Assembly: GCA_039654915.1 (NCBI GenBank)
Contig: CM077596.1
Location: 1,984,001 to 2,048,000 of the forward strand
Direction: 5' to 3'
Source of the DNA: Aquilaria yunnanensis
Taxonomy: Eukaryota; Streptophyta; Magnoliopsida; Malvales; Thymelaeaceae
DNA: 64,000 nucleotides
This document shows positions 9,635 through 20,562 of the stretch, in pieces. The notes under the pieces are model-generated. The model was given only the letters and a program-made list of their open reading frames with translations. It searched no databases and was not told the origin of the DNA. Position 1 is the first letter of the stretch; the number at the start of each line of letters is the position of its first letter. The position numbers and the translations under genes are program-made.

Positions 9635-12129
9635 GTGCTCTTTTGCTTTTCTGAAAGCTTTCCCGGAGTCGATGTTTCATCCCCCAAAGTTCTTTTTTCT
9701 TCGAAAATGTCTTCGCCAACTCCTCTTATGACTGTTTCCCCCATCCCAGAGAGCTGGCTTCTTCTTCTCAATCATACTTGCTGTACGACTTCAGAAAAAT
9801 TGGAAAGATGGACCAAAAAGTTCTTTCTTCCTTCTTACGCCACCACCAGACTTCCTGGCTCTCAGGAGGTCAGTTTTATGAACCGCCGAAATGAGGTTAC
9901 CATTTTTCATGCTCAACTGAAGGCCGGACTTCGGTTTCCTCCCTCGAAGGTGATTTGTGACTTTTTTCAATTTCATGGCATTGCCGTAAATCAACTTCCC
10001 CCGAACTCGTACTACTATTTCAACGCCTTCCTTTGTATGTGCGGTGTTTTCAAAATAGAACCTCATTTCATTCTTTTCATGCAGTACTATAAGCTCTACG
10101 CGGTCCCGAAGGGTGGCTTTTACTTCATGCTGCCTCGGGGATCAGGGAGCAAAAAGTATATGTTCACCTTCGCCACTAAAGACAGCTGGCGAGGGTGGCA
10201 AGGAAAATTCTTCTTTCTGAAGATGGAGGAGGCCTGGTCGTACGTTCAGACCAAGTGGGCTCGGGGAAAGCTGGAGACGGATGTTGTAGACCCGAAGAGG
10301 CTGTTGACTCCTGAGTTGGTGGCCAGATTCACGGACTTCGACAAATGGATTCGAGCAGTCTCCGACTGGGATTCCGAGGTCCCTTCACGCTCCCTCTACC
10401 CCTTCCCCATCATGTGGAAACTGATGACCGAGGGGGTAGTGAAGGAGCATAAGACATACCTCGGGATGCTGGCTCCTGTTATCGCAGGGAAAGACTCCTG
10501 GCTGGTGAGACTCCTTTGGAAGGAGGTTACTTACGAGGTCTTTCGTAAGCGTAAGTTATCTCAGAATCTTCTGCTATAGGTGCGTCTTGGACTCACACTG
10601 ATGTTTTTCTTCTATTTCAAAGATGGGCGACTAGTCCGCTGCTTACTACAAGTCCCTTTTCCTCGGTCAAGCCGAGAAGGGCGAGCAGACAAAGAAGGTC
10701 GTCTCCCGAAGGCGGAAATCGTCTGGGGCCGGGCCATCCTCGACAAAACGGGTGAAGAAAGACGCGCCTACTCCTCACCAGGAAATTCCCGAGTAGGCGT
10801 GCGAAGAGCCTGACGCCGCTGTTGCCCCGCCGACCGAGGTCGCCGCTAACGCCCTTTCTCAGAGTCCCACTTCCTCAATGGCTCTTCTGGACGCCTTCGT
10901 GGAAGTCCCTTCTGCCAATGAGCGCTGCAAGAGCAGAGGCAAGGAAATCTCTGCCAAAGGGGTCCAGGACTCCGATGATGAAGTTGCCGAGGTGCCGCCA
11001 GGTTTGTTTTTTAGACAAGCTGTAGTGTCTTTATTTTTTGAACTTTAAGGATTGCTTGCCTTAAGAAGCTTCTTGTCTTGCCGTGCAGAGGAGGTACCAT
11101 CTTTGGCATGGGTGGCTGAGCACGCCCGGAAACAGGCCCTTCGGGATTCCCATATCCCGAAGGGGAAGGTCCCGAGGGAGCCTTTCTGGTCATTTACGGA
11201 GGACATGAACTTGTACTCCGGCGACTGCCGGTAAATGGCCAACCAAATTTCAAAGGGGATCCTCACCAAGGCCTCCTTCAAGGCTATTTCCGAGGCGTGC
11301 CCGGACGAAGAGTCCCTTGCTACAAAAGTTTCCGAGCACACTGCCCGGGTATATTTCACGCCTTTGTCTTTTCCTTTTGATTTCTTCTAAGTGTTTGGCT
11401 CATTTTTTGCCTTACTGACTTTGTTCTTACTTCTTTTGCAGCTGTTGGGGTACACCGGCCTCCTCAGGGTTCGGGCAACGAAGCAAGTGGTGTTCCGAGT
11501 CTGGGCCTTAGACTGTGTGGAGAAATCCAAGGTCATGTGCTCTGACATAGTCGCCAAGAATGCGGAGATGGCTCAAGCTGCAAAGAAGGAGGTCGCTGCC
11601 ATTCGGGAGGAGTTATTGAAGGAAAAAAGAGGAGCTCTTGAAGGACTCATCCCAAAAAATTTTTGACCTCGGCTCCAAGGTGACGGAGCTGACTTCGGCA
11701 AACGAGGCATATCAAAAGGAGAAGTCAGAGTCTGAGGCTCTTCTGGCGAAGGTGCTTGCTGAGAAGGCCGCGCTCCAGGCCGAGGTCGAGTCTCTGAAGA
11801 AGGAGCCGAAGAAGAAAAAGATGAAGGCACTGAAGAAGGAGATCGCTGATCTGGAGAAGGAACTTGACGATTTAGCGGTCGAGAAGGAGAAGGCCGTCCA
11901 AGCGACCAAGGTCGGTTTTTAGGATGGCTTTTGCCTTGCTCGGCATCAAGTTCTGCAGAGGTTCCTAGGTCTGGACCTCTTCTTTTTGGCAGCCCTAAAC
12001 ATCCCCGAGGGGCCTCGGTGGTCTTGGTCCAAAATCGAGCACCTCAACTTGCCCTTTTCTCTTCCGGCGCCGAAGGCGGTGGACGAGGACGCAGGAGCTG
12101 GCGGCTCCCGAGATGCTGAGATTCCTTAG
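9635..12129 (+). pseudogene. antisense spliced Transposase_28-like / coiled-coil gene of element B
   Basis: This multi-exon gene runs opposite to gag-pol between integrase and the 3' LTR. Exon 1 (9635-10550) encodes about 305 residues with a Transposase_28-like (putative gypsy-type) domain: ICDFFQFHGIAVNQLPPNS, YYKLYAVPKGGFYFMLPRG, then WIRAVSDWDSEVPSRSLYPF. The donor is GTAAGT at 10551. Exon 2 (about 10621-10998) is basic and Ser/Pro-rich. Exon 3 is about 11088-11348. Exon 4 (11442-about 11909) is a Lys/Glu-rich coiled coil (EKAALQAEVESLKKEPKKKK). The last exon ends at TAG 12127-12129. Lesions are TAG in exon 2 (MGD*SAAYY), TAG near 10795, TAA after SGDCR, a frameshift near 11625, and a CAG-to-CAA change at the exon 2 acceptor compared with element C. 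Antisense extra ORFs are known in Tat elements but their role is not. Confidence 0.75.
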
Positions 12130-12640
12130 CTTGTCTTAGGGTCCTTTGCCTTCTTTTTCTCCTTTTTTGTACTTCTTCTTTTGGCGACCTTTCTTCTTTG
12201 TAATTAGATCCATCTTTGTTAATAAAGACTTCTTCTTTCTTTTGTAAAATTTTTTTTGGCTAAGTCTTTCGTGCAAGATTTTTCATTTCCCATTGTCCTG
12301 AACAAGTTCGCTCAAGAGACTTCGGAAAATCATCGCGCAAGATTTTCCATTCCCCATTGTCCTGAACAAGTTCGCTCAAGAGACTTCAGAAAATCATATT
12401 TGCGCTTATCATGCCAATTAGCCTTGGAATCACCCTCGCGAAATTCTCTTTAAGTAAATTTCCAACTTCAGAGAAGGTTGATAACCTTTGTAAATAAATT
12501 CTCTTAAACCAGTGCTCGGTGACGACCGCTCTGGTGAAAAGAAGCTTTTTGTACTTTTAAAAATTTTCTAAGAAGCTTTTGTACTTAGAAATTTTTCTAT
12601 CTTGTACAATTTTCCCACCAAAATCCTAAGCATAGAATTT
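12130..12640. other. AT-rich spacer of element B with a 64-bp tandem duplication
   Basis: No gene is present. Two near-identical copies of a 64-bp unit (12271-12334 and 12335-12397), starting GYGCAAGATTTTYCATT and containing GTCCTGAACAAGTTCGCTC, lie between the end of integrase and the end of the antisense gene. The two transcripts converge here, so 3' ends of both are expected in this spacer, but no polyadenylation signal can be assigned with confidence. Confidence 0.6.
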
Positions 12641-13700
12641 TTTCAAGGCATCCAAATGCCATGTATTTTTTAATTCTACGCCTTCAGCGTCGCCGAGCTT
12701 GTAAACTCCTTTTCACACTTCGGCAAGTACCAGATAAGGACCTTCCCAATTTGCGGGAAGTACCCCGTGGGATGGCCTTTTGGGTCCAAATTCAGCCTTT
12801 CGGAGAACGAGGTCTCCTTTCTTTATTCCCTTTGGCCTGGCGCGCAAGTTTATAGCCGCGGCCACTCTTTGCTGAAAAGCTTTTCTTCCCAGCTCGGCTA
12901 TTTCTCTGTGTTCGCCGACGAGGTCAAGCTTGGTTCTTAGGCCAAGGTCATTTCCGCTTTCATCAAACACTTGTACTCGCACCGATGGTTGTACTACCTC
13001 AATTGGGATGATAGCCTCTGTACCGAAAACAAGTAAAAAAGGTGTTTCCCATGTGGCTCTTCGGGGTGTTGTTCGGTAGCTCCATAACACACTTGGGAGC
13101 TCTCCTGGTCATTTCCCTTTTGCTTCCCCCAACCTTATTTTCAGACCATCTTTTATGGTCCTGTTAGATACTTCTACTTGCCCATTGCTTTGGGGGTGGG
13201 CTACTGGAGCGAAGTGCATTTTTATTCTGAGGTTGTTAATAAATTCTTGGAACCCCTTGTCTGTGAACTGGGATCCATTGTCGGCTACTAGTACCCTCGG
13301 TATGCCAAATCTGCATACAATGTTCTTCCATACGAACTTCTGCACATCTTTTGCCGAGATAGTCGCCAAGGGTTCTACCTCGACCCATTTAGAGAAATAG
13401 TCCACTGCGACTACGCAGAACTTCACGCCTCCAGGTGCTGTCGGGAGTGGCCCAATGAGGTCTTGCCCCAAACTACGAAGGGCCAGGGATAGTCAGCCGA
13501 AGTTACCAATTTCGAGGGTGTCCTTTGGATACTCGTGTGTCTTTGGCAATTACCACATTTCTGGACGAACTGCCTAGCGTCCTTTCTTAGGGTTGGCCAA
13601 ACATATCCTTGGCGAAGTATCACTGCTGCCAGGGCGTTGGTTCCAATGTGCGAACCACAAGCGCCTTCGTGAACTTCTTTGAGGATCATTTCAGTATCCT
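12641..13700 (-). pseudogene. integrase of element B (one frameshift, one stop)
   Basis: Reading leftwards, the HHCC zinc module (HEGACGSH, KCGNCQRH) is in 13689-13423 and is intact. A frameshift near 13470 leads to the catalytic core 13471-13109 (VDYFSKWVE, VADNGSQF, NGQVEVSNRT; the DDE residues are all present). TGA at 13109-13111 (A has TGG) is followed by the C-terminal part 13090-12713 and beyond (LWSYRTTPRR, GTEAIIPIEVVQPS, LPANWEGPYLV, then the WHLDALKKF end). Only two lesions separate this from a full-length integrase. Confidence 0.88.
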
Positions 13701-13785
13701 CTTCACCAACACACCTCTGCAGTGGATTTGTATATCCCTGCCGATATAATTCTTCTCCGATTAGGAAGAAACGACCGGAACGTCT

Positions 13786-14778
13786 TCACACTTTTGTCGC
13801 TTCGTTGGGGTCTTTGGGGAGTGCACTGGTTGCGAGATATCTTTTTATCGGATCTTTCCAGCCTTTTCCCGAAGTTACTATGCTCAGCACTGCGATGCTC
13901 GGGTGGTTTAGCACCTTGGTGCATGTTTTTGACTTTGCCAAGCAATCTTCCTCGGCATTATCTCGACGAGGCACATTTTCAATTTGTACGGTGTCGAACT
14001 CTCGGATAAGCTTTGCTACCAGTTCATGGTATTTTGCCAAGGTCGGGTCCTTCACCCCATAGTCCCCTACTGTTTGTTGAACTACCAACTGGGAATCGCT
14101 GTGGGCTTTCAAGTTTCTTACACCAATTTTTCTGGCTAGGCGTAACCCTGCTATGAGAGCTTCGTATTCAGCCATATTGTTGGTGACGTTAAAGTCGAAC
14201 TTGATGGCCTTCACTACTTCTAGACCTTCGGGGCCTCTGATAATTACCCCAGCTCCCTGCTGTTCGGACCCTGAGGCTCCGTCTAGATACAAAGTCCATT
14301 ATGGCTCACCTTTGCCAGGATCCGAGTGGCTGTCCTTGGTAATGAGTACTTCGGCAATTAAGTGTGCCAGAGCTTGAGCTTTTATGGCTTTCCGAGGTTC
14401 ATAAGTAATGTCGTGCTCGCCAAGCTCTATACACCATTTGGAAATCCTTCCCGAATGATCAACTTTCCTTATGACGTCCCATAGCGGTAGACTACTTCGG
14501 ACGATGATTGGGTGAGCTTGAAAATATGGCCGTAGTCTTCTTCCTGCCAGTACCAGGGCATATATAGCTTTTTGTAGCAAGGGATACCTGACTTCGGTGC
14601 CGTGCAGGGACTTGCTTACATAATAAACCGGCCATTGCTTCAGCCCTTCCTCTTTCATAAGGACCGAGCTTACTGCTTTTTCTGTGATGGAGAGGTACAA
14701 CACGAGGGGCTCTCCCTTGCGAGGTTGTCGAAGAGTGGGCAGACGGACTAAGTAGATTTTGAGTTCTTCCCAAGCCCT
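13786..14778 (-). pseudogene. dual RNase H region of element B
   Basis: The first part (14703-14302) is the degenerate Ty3/gypsy RNase H (LYLSITEKAVSSVLM, QWPVYYVSKSLHG, YPLLQKAIYALVLA). TAA at 14299-14301 (AAA in A) interrupts it. The second part (14292-13786) is the archaeal-type RNase H acquired by Tat elements (LDGASGSEQQGAGVII, NMAEYEALIAGLRLA, HSDSQLVVQQ, RRDNAEEDCLAK). The RT frame ends just upstream in TAA 14779-14781. Confidence 0.85.
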
Positions 14779-15765
14779 TTAGCAGTCCTCATTCCAAGGA
14801 TGATCATCACATTCGAGGTTGCCTTCTTTTTTTGCTGCCTTAGTGAGGACTTTGAAGAATGCTCGACACCGGTCTCCATACCTGGAAATAAACCTGCTAA
14901 GAGAGGTTATCCTTCCGGTGAGTCTCTGTACATCTTTTATTGTGACGGGAGTTCGGAATTCAAACAGGGCCTTAATTTTTTCTGGGTTAGCATCAATGCC
15001 TCTTTCTGATACCATGTACCCAAGAAACTTTCCCAAGGTTACGCCGAAGATGCATTTTTTGGGATTAAGGTAAATTTCAAAGGTTCTGAGCTGGTGGAAA
15101 GTTTCCTTTAGATCTGCGACGTGGTCGTTAGGCAACTTGCTCTTGACTATCATGTCATCAACATAGACTTCCATGTTCCTCCCTATTTGGTCATTAAAGA
15201 CCTTGCTCATCAACCTCTGGTAGGTAGCTCTTGTATTTTTGAGCCCGAAGGGCATTCTGATGTAACAATACGTTCCACCCTCGGTGATGAAGGCAGTCTT
15301 CTCCTCGTCTTCGGGGTCCATCCTTATTTGATGATACCCACAAAAGGCGTCTAGGAAACTTAGGAGCCCGTATTCGGCAGTTGAGTCTACCAACTGGTCT
15401 ATTGGTGGGAGAGGGTATGAATCTTTTGGGCAAGCATCATTCAAGTTTCTAAAGTCGATGCACATTCGGAGCTTACTACTCCCTTCTTTTGTGGCAATAA
15501 CCACGTTGCTCAACCATTCGGGGTACTTGACCTCCCTGATTACATCCGCGTCCAATAAGTGCTGGACTTCGGTTTTGACGAAGATATTTTTATGGACTGA
15601 GATGCCTCGTTTCTTTTGCTGGACAGGTTTTGCTTCCAGACTTACTTTAAGGCTATGCTGTATTATGCGAAGGTTTACCCCCGGCATATCTTTCGGCGAG
15701 TAGGCAAACAGGTCTGTATTCATCAGTAGAAAGGATACAAATTTTCTCTTGTCACCTTCGGCCAA
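14779..15765 (-). pseudogene. reverse transcriptase of element B
   Basis: This is an open frame of 328 codons with the full RT order: IREVKYPEWLSNVV, KLRMCIDFRNLNDACPKD, YPLPPIDQLVD, LDAFCGYHQI, TYCYIRMPFGLKNTRATYQR and the catalytic YVDDMIVKS. The thumb/connection follows with LNPKKCIFGV and SRFISR. It would copy element RNA into cDNA. The frame is undamaged over the RT domain, but it is cut from the RNase H by TAA (A has CAA at the same place), a C-to-T change. FCGY replaces the usual FQGY or YSGY. Confidence 0.9.
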
Positions 15766-15786
15766 TTTTTTCCCTATTCGGGTATT

Positions 15787-17184
15787 TCAGCCCGGGACAA
15801 GTTCTACTTCTTCCATTTCTACCTTCGCGGGATCTTCTGCCTCTCTCTTTTTTGGTTTTTCATCTCGCAAAGCCTCTGCCTCTACACTTTGTGCGAAGTT
15901 GGTTGCTGGAGCTTTTCGCGCCTTAACGAACACTTTCCTCACTTCGCCCTGATCAATGAAGATTTCCGTGTCTCCATCCTTGGTGGAAAAAGTGACAGTT
16001 AAGTACTTTACATCAGGGCGAATGTGCAGATTTCCTTGTGTTTGCCTTCCAAGGATGGCGTTATATGACGAAGGAACATCCATGACAATGAACCTTGTCA
16101 TTGTGGAGGCAAATAATTCGTCTGTTTTGTTTACCGAAGTTCCTTTCATCATTAGGGGAAGATCGATCCATCCGAGGACGGGCAGTTCGGATGGCCCTAC
16201 CCCGAAAGTAGGCGAAGTGATGGGCTTGAGATCGGTGTTGGATATACCCAAGCTCGGCAGCAAATGTGAAAACAGGACGTCGGCGTTTGATCCATCACCA
16301 AACACTCTCTTGACGTCCCAGTTTCCTATCCTCACCATGACCAACAGCGGATCGTCATGGGGAAAGATGGCGGTGGAACCATCCTTGCGGGCCAGTTTCT
16401 TTGTCGGACTCTGATATTCCATTACTGATATTTCTCTGGCCTTTCTCTTTCTTTCCGATGATGGAAGTCCTGTCGTAATTGTTTGTATTATTCCCGCCGG
16501 AGGTGGAGGATGCCTCTTCAGACTTCGGTTCCTCCGTCTGTCGGAGTCGTAGTCCTCGTCATCTGCCTTTCCTTCTTCCTCCTTCCTTCCTTTCGGGGAA
16601 GGCATTCGCAGATATCGCCGAAGTTTGCCTTGTTTTATCAGCGACTCTATGTAATTTTTCAATTGGAAACAGTCTTCGGTGTCGTGGCCGTGGTCGCGGT
16701 GAAACTGGCAGAACTTCTTCATGTTCTTTTTATTATCAGCGGTCATGGCCCTTGGCTGCTGAATCTGGGTCCCCTGTCTTTCCATCGTCATGAGGATGTT
16801 GGTCCTCATGGTGTTCAGGGGTGTGAAGGATGGGGGTTTCCTTCCCCTAATCCTTCGAGGTCGTCCTGCCTGGTCGGCTGGATACCGCATTTGCTGGCTG
16901 GACCCCTCGACACAGGTGTGATCGGACTTTGGTCCACCCATCCCCAGCTCTTTGACTGTCATGTGCTGCTCGGCCCTTAGGTAGAATTTGCCAAGCGTGT
17001 CCGGGGGGTCCTTGGAAAACTCGTAGAACAGCTGTGAGTCCCTCCGAAGGCCCCGTGTCATGGCGAGAATGCGTATTTCGGGGTGAAACTCTAGAACACT
17101 TAAGGCTTCTCTGTTAAACCTTTCGACATAGTCACGGATGGTTTCTCCATTCTTCTGCGCTATGTCGAACATCTGGACAGGCAT
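15787..17184 (-). pseudogene. gag C-terminal half and protease of element B
   Basis: This is an open frame of 465 codons. Residues about 1-110 are the retrotransposon gag capsid region (ETIRDYVERFNREAL, MTRGLRRDSQLFYEF, DTLGKFYLRAEQHM). Around residue 150 is the Tat-type zinc-knuckle variant KFCQFHRDHGHDTEDCFQLK. The linker is charged, then comes the protease core, WDVKRVFGDGSNADVLF. Compared with A (KRILLDDGSN) one codon is missing just before the active-site DGS, so catalysis is doubtful. The frame is preceded by stops in the gag N-terminal half. Confidence 0.85.
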
Positions 17185-18140
17185 CTTCGCCGTCGGCCGA
17201 CTTCCAATGAATTGCTGAGAAAGGCGGTAGATAACTCCTGGAACTCCCTGATGGTTCCGGGAGCCAACGAATTGTACCAGGCTGTTGCTGGTCCTGTGAG
17301 GGTGACCTCAAAACATTTGCACAGGGTAGCATCATTAGCACCATGCTGCGTTTGTATTTGGTTAGATGAGCCTGTGGATCAGTTCGGCCATCATAGGTTT
17401 CCGGCGAGGCATCCGGAAGTCACCCGGCATGGCTGCCTTAACTACTGCTCGGGTGAACGGTGATTCATCCCCACAGAAAGTTTCAGACAGCCTGGCCTAG
17501 ACTAGTTTACGAGCTACCTATTTTTCCACTTTCTCCAATCTCGCTAATATTTTCTCCATAAGGAGCATGGCACTGGGCTCTTCTTCCTGGTGCTTGTAAA
17601 CTTCTGAGAAGGGAGTTTGCCGGCGTCTCTTCGGGGAGTGACTCCGGCGCCAAGGGGATGGGGACTTCGCCTTAAGTGATGAGCTCCTTTGGCATGGGTT
17701 TTAGGTCGCTTGCACCCCGTTTGTCCCGTAGGTCATGCCCCGATGGGTATATTTTCCGTCAAAGACTCATCACGCGGATCCCCGCTTCCTGAACTACGAT
17801 AGGTTGATTTAGGGTTTTTCTCCCGAGGGCGTATTGGCGAGGAAGGCCTTTGGGCCTGAGTTGGATGCGGCCATCTTCGGTCTATCTGCTGTGTCATTTC
17901 AGCCATAATAGAGCACTGAAAGTCGCATAGAAAACTCATAGTTATGACTAGAGGACGTTCTTCCTCAGGCGAGGAAGTCCCTGGAAGGGTTTGCTCAGTA
18001 GCCGGTTGAGCTTCAGGCGCGGACGAGGACTTTGGAAGTCCCTTGTCCTTTGAACGCCGAGTTTCAACAACGGCGACCTGAGGGTGAGTTCCCACAGACG
18101 GCGCCAAATGATGCCCAGCAGCATCTTCGTCGGGTGACAT
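17185..18140 (-). pseudogene. 5' part of gag of element B, starting inside the LTR
   Basis: The frame 18140-17733 (135 codons, MSPDEDAAGHHLAPSVGTH) begins with an ATG 32 bases inside the 5' LTR and reads straight through the primer-binding site. Beyond 17733 the gag N-terminal half is degraded, with several stops (for example AAATAG near 17517 and CATCTAACC near 17363) and a frameshift before the frame at 17184. The same arrangement in element A argues that this is the natural gag start rather than chance. Confidence 0.65.
18091..18108 (-). other. primer-binding site of element B
   Basis: The minus strand reads TTTGGCGCCGTCTGTGGG directly after the 5' LTR. TGGCGCCGT could pair with the 3' end of a tRNA such as tRNA-Asp (ending ACGGCGCCA), but the following bases do not match that tRNA, so the primer tRNA is uncertain. 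Element A has the same sequence at 20513-20530. Confidence 0.75.
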
Positions 18141-18968
18141 TATGACTTCGGGAAGGACTTCCTGAGAGGGAGGACATCTGGAGCAAAGATTTCCTAGAGG
18201 AGTGTGCCTGAAATGCTCAAAAAGAAAAAGGTTAGGAGGTCCTCGGAGTATTTTTCTGAGGAGAAGCCTCCGACGCCCAAGTCAGTATTCTGAGGGGAGA
18301 TAGAGGAAGAGCACTAAGAGGCTAGGTGGCCTTGCCTGTTCGTGTTTTCTCAGGGAGAGGGGGCCGGATCTTTTGCCAGGGCCTGTTTCCTAGTATTTAT
18401 AGGGGTGCCCAGCCCGTTCAGATCGTGACACGTGTTCGGTTGGATGCGATCTGTACTTCTGGGCGTATAGGACAAGTAGCCGTTTGTAGGCTTCTCGGGT
18501 CTGGGACCGAGACAGGTCATGACAGGACTTGGATGGCGTCGGCACATCAGTCCGCTCTTCGAGGCGGCGTGTAGCGCATGTGGGCGACATGTCAGAGACT
18601 CCTTAAATACTCATGTCATACCCCCGAGGTCCTCTGGGTGAGGCCGTCCTTTGGTACGGACACCCATCTTCGGAAATTATGCCCGTAGTTCGGGGAGTTC
18701 CCTGGTTCGGGGGTTCCGCCTTCAGGAGATTCTCTCCTGCTTGATATAGCTGGTTCTTCATCTCCGAAGGCAATCCGTTTGGTCCCCCGAGGGAGCCAGT
18801 AACATCATTGAAATTCCTGACGTACTAGCCGAAGTCCCGAGTTTGAGGTGTTTGACTTCGCTCCTTCCGAGGTCAGTGATAGTGCCTCTTTCGGATGACG
18901 TCAGGCTTCACGACCACACTATTGGCAGGAAGTATGTACTGAGAGAGGTGATAGCCCTTCGGCTATCA
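18109..18968 (-). repeat. 5' LTR of element B
   Basis: This 860-bp LTR is exactly as long as its partner. On the minus strand it runs from TGATAGCCGAAGGGC to GATGCTGCTGGGCATCA. The TATAAATA box is at 18394-18401 on the minus strand and the gag ATG follows at 18140. The outer flank is ATCTC. Confidence 0.95.
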
Positions 18969-20562
18969 ATCTCCTTTCCCCTCCTCTTCTCTTTTTTATC
19001 TTTGGGGAAGGCATCCGCAGGTATCGTCGGAGTTGACCTTGCTTTATTAGGGATTTTATGTATTTTCTTAGTTGGAAGCAGTCCTCGGTATCGTGCTCGT
19101 GGTCCCGATGGAACTAGCAGAACTTCTTCATGTTCTTTTTGTTGTCCGAGGTTATGGCTTTCAGTCATTGGATCTGAGTTCCTTGCCTTTCCATCACCAT
19201 AAAGATGTTCATCCTTGTGGTGTTCAGGGGAGTGAAAGCTAATGGCTTCCTTCCCTTAAGCATCCGAGGTCGTCATCCCGATTCGGTTGGGTAGCGAGTT
19301 GGCTGGCTCAGCCCCTCGATGCGAATGTGATCAAATTTTAGGCCTCCCATTCTCAGTTCTTCAGCAGTCTTATGCTGTTCAGTCCTTCGGTAAAATTCAC
19401 CGAGTGTGTCGGGGGGATCCTTGGAGAATTCATAAAATAGCTGGGAGTCTCTCCTAAGTCCTCGTGTCATGGCCAGGATACGTATTTTTGGCCTGAAGTC
19501 TAGAACACTTAAGGCTTCCCGGTTGAACCTTTCGACATAGTCATAAATGGTTTCTCCATTTTTCTGCGATATGTCAAGCATTTGGATTGGCATTTTCGCC
19601 GTTGGCCGGCTTCCGATGAACTACTGCATGAAGGCAGTAGACAACTCTTGGAACTCCATGATGGTTCCAGGAGCCAGTGAGTTGTACCATGCCGTTGCTG
19701 ATCCAACAAGGGTGACCTCAAAAAATTTGTACAAGGTTGCGTCATCAGCACCATGCAATACCATGATGCGCTTGTATTTGGTCAGATGAGCCTTGGGGTC
19801 AGTCCAGCCATCGTAGGTCTCCAACTGAGGTTCCCGAAAGTCACTCGACATGGGTGCTTCGACCACCGCTCGGGTGAATGGTGATTCATCTCCATTGAAG
19901 GTTTCTGACAACCTAGCCCAGACGAGCTTCCGAGCTACTTGTCTCTCCACTCTTTCTAGCCTCTTTAGGATTTTTTCCATGAAAAGTGTGGTACTGGGCT
20001 CTTCTTCCTGCTGTCTAGAGGCCTCCGGGAACGGAGACTGACGTTTCCTCTTTGGGGAGTGACTTTGGCGTCGAGGAGATGGCAACTTTTCTTCAGGTGA
20101 AAAGCTCTATCAACGGGGAGTTTTGGGTCATTTTGGCCCCGTTTCTCTCGTAGGTCGGGCCTTGAGATGTATATTTTTCGTCGAGGACTCGTCACGTTGA
20201 TCCCCGCTTCCCAAACTCCGGTGAGTTGACCTGGGACTCTTCTCCTGACAAGGTGTTGGTGAAGAGGGCCCTCGACCTGGAGTTGACTGTGGCCATCTTC
20301 GGTCTAACTGCTGCATCATTTTAGTCACGACGGAGCATTGGAACTCACACAGGAAGCCCATGGTAATAGTCAGAGGACGTTCATCCTCAGGCAAGGATGT
20401 CCCTGCTGCAGTTTGTTTGGTGGCCGGTTGAACCCTTGGCGCAGATGGGGACTTCGGAAGTCCCTTGTCCTTAGAACACCGAGTTTTAACGACGGTGACC
20501 TGGGGGTGGGTTCCCACAGACGGCGCCAAATGATGCCCTGCAGCATCTTCGTTGTGTGACAT
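18969..20562 (-). pseudogene. gag of element A, 5' part
   Basis: Reading leftwards: MSHNEDAAGHHLAPSVGTH (ATG at 20562, inside the LTR, through the primer-binding site) to 20128. After a frame change, 20085-19624 holds the gag N-terminal domain (KILKRLERVERQVA, YDGWTDPKAHLTKYKRIM, ATAWYNSLAPGTI). TAG at 19621-19623 (CAA in B) follows, then the capsid part 19593-19273 (KNGETIYDYVERFNREAL), a stop, and a zinc-knuckle remnant to 18969 where B is inserted. The gag N-terminal domain is better preserved here than in B. Confidence 0.82.

Larger units (their letters stand above)
8159..18968 (-). mobile_element. complete Tat-like Ty3/gypsy element B (10,810 bp)
   Basis: It has two LTRs of 860 bp each (8159-9018 and 18109-18968), a primer-binding site next to the right LTR, a polypurine tract next to the left LTR, and a 5-bp target duplication ATCTC. 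Order on the minus strand is 5' LTR, gag, protease, RT, RNase H, archaeal RNase H, integrase, AT-rich spacer, antisense spliced gene, 3' LTR. By eye the LTRs differ at roughly 5% of positions, mostly transitions, suggesting an insertion a few million years old at most. Frameshifts and stops in gag and pol make it non-autonomous. Confidence 0.95.
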
